A stretch of 6,254 nt of DNA from Mediterranea massiliensis (GTDB taxonomy: Bacteria; Bacteroidota; Bacteroidia; Bacteroidales; Bacteroidaceae): the NCBI GenBank assembly GCA_958402075.1, contig CATXSD010000149.1, forward strand, positions 1 through 6,254, in the 5' to 3' direction. The first letter of the stretch is position 1. Every line of letters starts with the position of its first letter. Below, in pieces: positions 5,541 through 6,254 of this stretch. The notes under the pieces were generated by a model, which saw nothing but the letters and a program-made list of their open reading frames with translations, was not told the DNA's origin and did not search any database. A program made the position numbers and the translations under genes.

Positions 5541-6254
5541 ATGAACATCACCAAAATACTTCTGGGGCTCTGTCTGCTGGCCACTTTGCCTGCGACCGCC
5601 CAACAAGGGAACTACGTATCGAAAGTGTGGGTGTCCGACCAAGGCGACGGCACATACCGAAACCCTGTCCTCTATGCCGATTATTCCGACCCCGACGTCT
5701 GCCGCGTAGGCGATGACTTCTATCTGACGGCTTCGAGCTTCAACTGCCTGCCGGGTCTGCCCATCCTCCACTCCAAGGATCTGGTGAACTGGAGCCTCAT
5801 CGGAGCCGCCATCCCCAACAAACTGACTCCCGCGACCACTCCCGAACGGCCTGAACATGGCAACCGCGTATGGGCACCTGCCATCCGCCACCACAACGGG
5901 CTGTTCTACATCTTCTGGGGAGACCCCGACCAAGGTATCTTCATGGTGAAGGCCCAAGACCCGCAAGGTCCTTGGACCGAGCCAGTACTCGTAAAGGCAG
6001 GCAAGGGCATCATCGACCCCTGTCCTTTCTGGGATGAAGACGGACGCGTCTATCTGGCACATGCCTATGCAGGAAGTCGGGCCGGGCTCAAGAGCGTCAT
6101 TGCCGTCTGCGAGCTCAATGCTGAAGCTACGCAGGCCATCACTCCTTCACGCATCGTCTTCGATGGACATGAAGCACACGAAACGTGCGAGGGCCCAAAC
6201 TTCTATAAAAAGGGAGATTATTACTACATCTTCCATCCGGCCGGAGGAGTACCC
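5541..6254 (+). CDS. GH43 family glycosidase, exported (3' partial)
   Basis: The frame runs from ATG 5541 past the window end; 238 residues are visible. GH43 enzymes are inverting five-bladed beta-propeller glycosidases, mostly alpha-L-arabinofuranosidases and beta-xylosidases. All three catalytic carboxylates appear in place: the general base D50 in YADYSDPDVCRVGDDFYLT (45-63), the pKa-modulating D159 in GIIDPCPFWD (156-165), and the general acid E217 in HETCEGPNFY (213-222). The motifs WAPAIR (111-116) and LPILHSKDLVNW (73-84) are also GH43-like. The overall pattern resembles the larger GH43 subfamilies (possibly subfamily 12), which often carry a C-terminal beta-sandwich of about 200 residues; that part would lie outside the window. 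The signal peptide ends at ATA-QQ (18-22). A purine-rich AAAGAGA at 5527-5533 could act as a weak ribosome-binding site. It follows the DUF4861-like gene by 58 bp with no promoter box or terminator between them, so it is probably in the same operon. Confidence 0.92.
   Translation, partial: MNITKILLGLCLLATLPATAQQGNYVSKVWVSDQGDGTYRNPVLYADYSDPDVCRVGDDFYLTASSFNCLPGLPILHSKDLVNWSLIGAAIPNKLTPATTPERPEHGNRVWAPAIRHHNGLFYIFWGDPDQGIFMVKAQDPQGPWTEPVLVKAGKGIIDPCPFWDEDGRVYLAHAYAGSRAGLKSVIAVCELNAEATQAITPSRIVFDGHEAHETCEGPNFYKKGDYYYIFHPAGGVP

Noticed and set aside
5466..6062. Minus-strand open frame of 198 codons opposite GH43
   Set aside because: The plus strand encodes GH43 with all catalytic residues in the same interval.

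Overview
This window looks like chromosomal DNA of a Bacteroidales bacterium, probably Bacteroidaceae; genus cannot be decided from the sequence. The reasons are: both outward-facing genes of the central intergenic region are preceded by a TAnnTTTG box (the Bacteroides-type -7 element); Shine-Dalgarno sequences are weak or absent; the FabI is a long, divergent type; and there is a polysaccharide-degradation cluster (GH28, DUF4861-like, GH43) of the sort found in gut Bacteroidetes. Coding DNA is GC-rich (many GCC, CTG, ATC and GAC codons), while the intergenic gaps are strikingly AT-rich.

Left half (1-2491), housekeeping side. The window opens inside a plus-strand gene whose visible part has two hydrophobic segments followed by a soluble domain resembling a Nudix fold with a decayed catalytic box. 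Its 3' end overlaps by 10 bp the end of a convergent minus-strand gene for a short tetrapyrrole-methylase-family (RsmI-like) SAM methyltransferase. Upstream of that methyltransferase, on the same strand, lies fabI, the NADH-dependent enoyl-ACP reductase of fatty-acid synthesis. The roughly 100 bp between fabI and the methyltransferase are almost entirely a degenerate heptamer array (consensus AATTGAG) laid out as a long inverted repeat. It can fold into a hairpin of about 90 nt ending six bases before the methyltransferase start codon.

Centre (2492-2655), divergent regulatory region. fabI leaves to the left and a pectin-type operon leaves to the right. Each has a TAnnTTTG box and neither has a clear -33 TTTG at normal spacing. 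A 9-bp perfect inverted repeat with a 14-bp spacer sits just upstream of the fabI box and is a candidate operator.

Right half (2656-6254), carbohydrate operon. Three co-directional genes encode exported proteins, each with a signal peptide whose best cleavage point is a signal-peptidase-I-like site: a GH28 polygalacturonase-family hydrolase, a DUF4861-like protein, and a GH43 beta-propeller glycosidase cut off by the window end. GH28 and the DUF4861-like gene are 13 bp apart; the next gap is 58 bp. Together they suggest periplasmic or surface breakdown of a galacturonan-containing pectin, with GH43 removing arabinose or xylose decorations, GH28 cutting galacturonic acid linkages, and the DUF4861-like protein doing an unassigned step. 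No SusC/SusD pair, regulator, tRNA, rRNA, CRISPR array or insertion sequence is visible.
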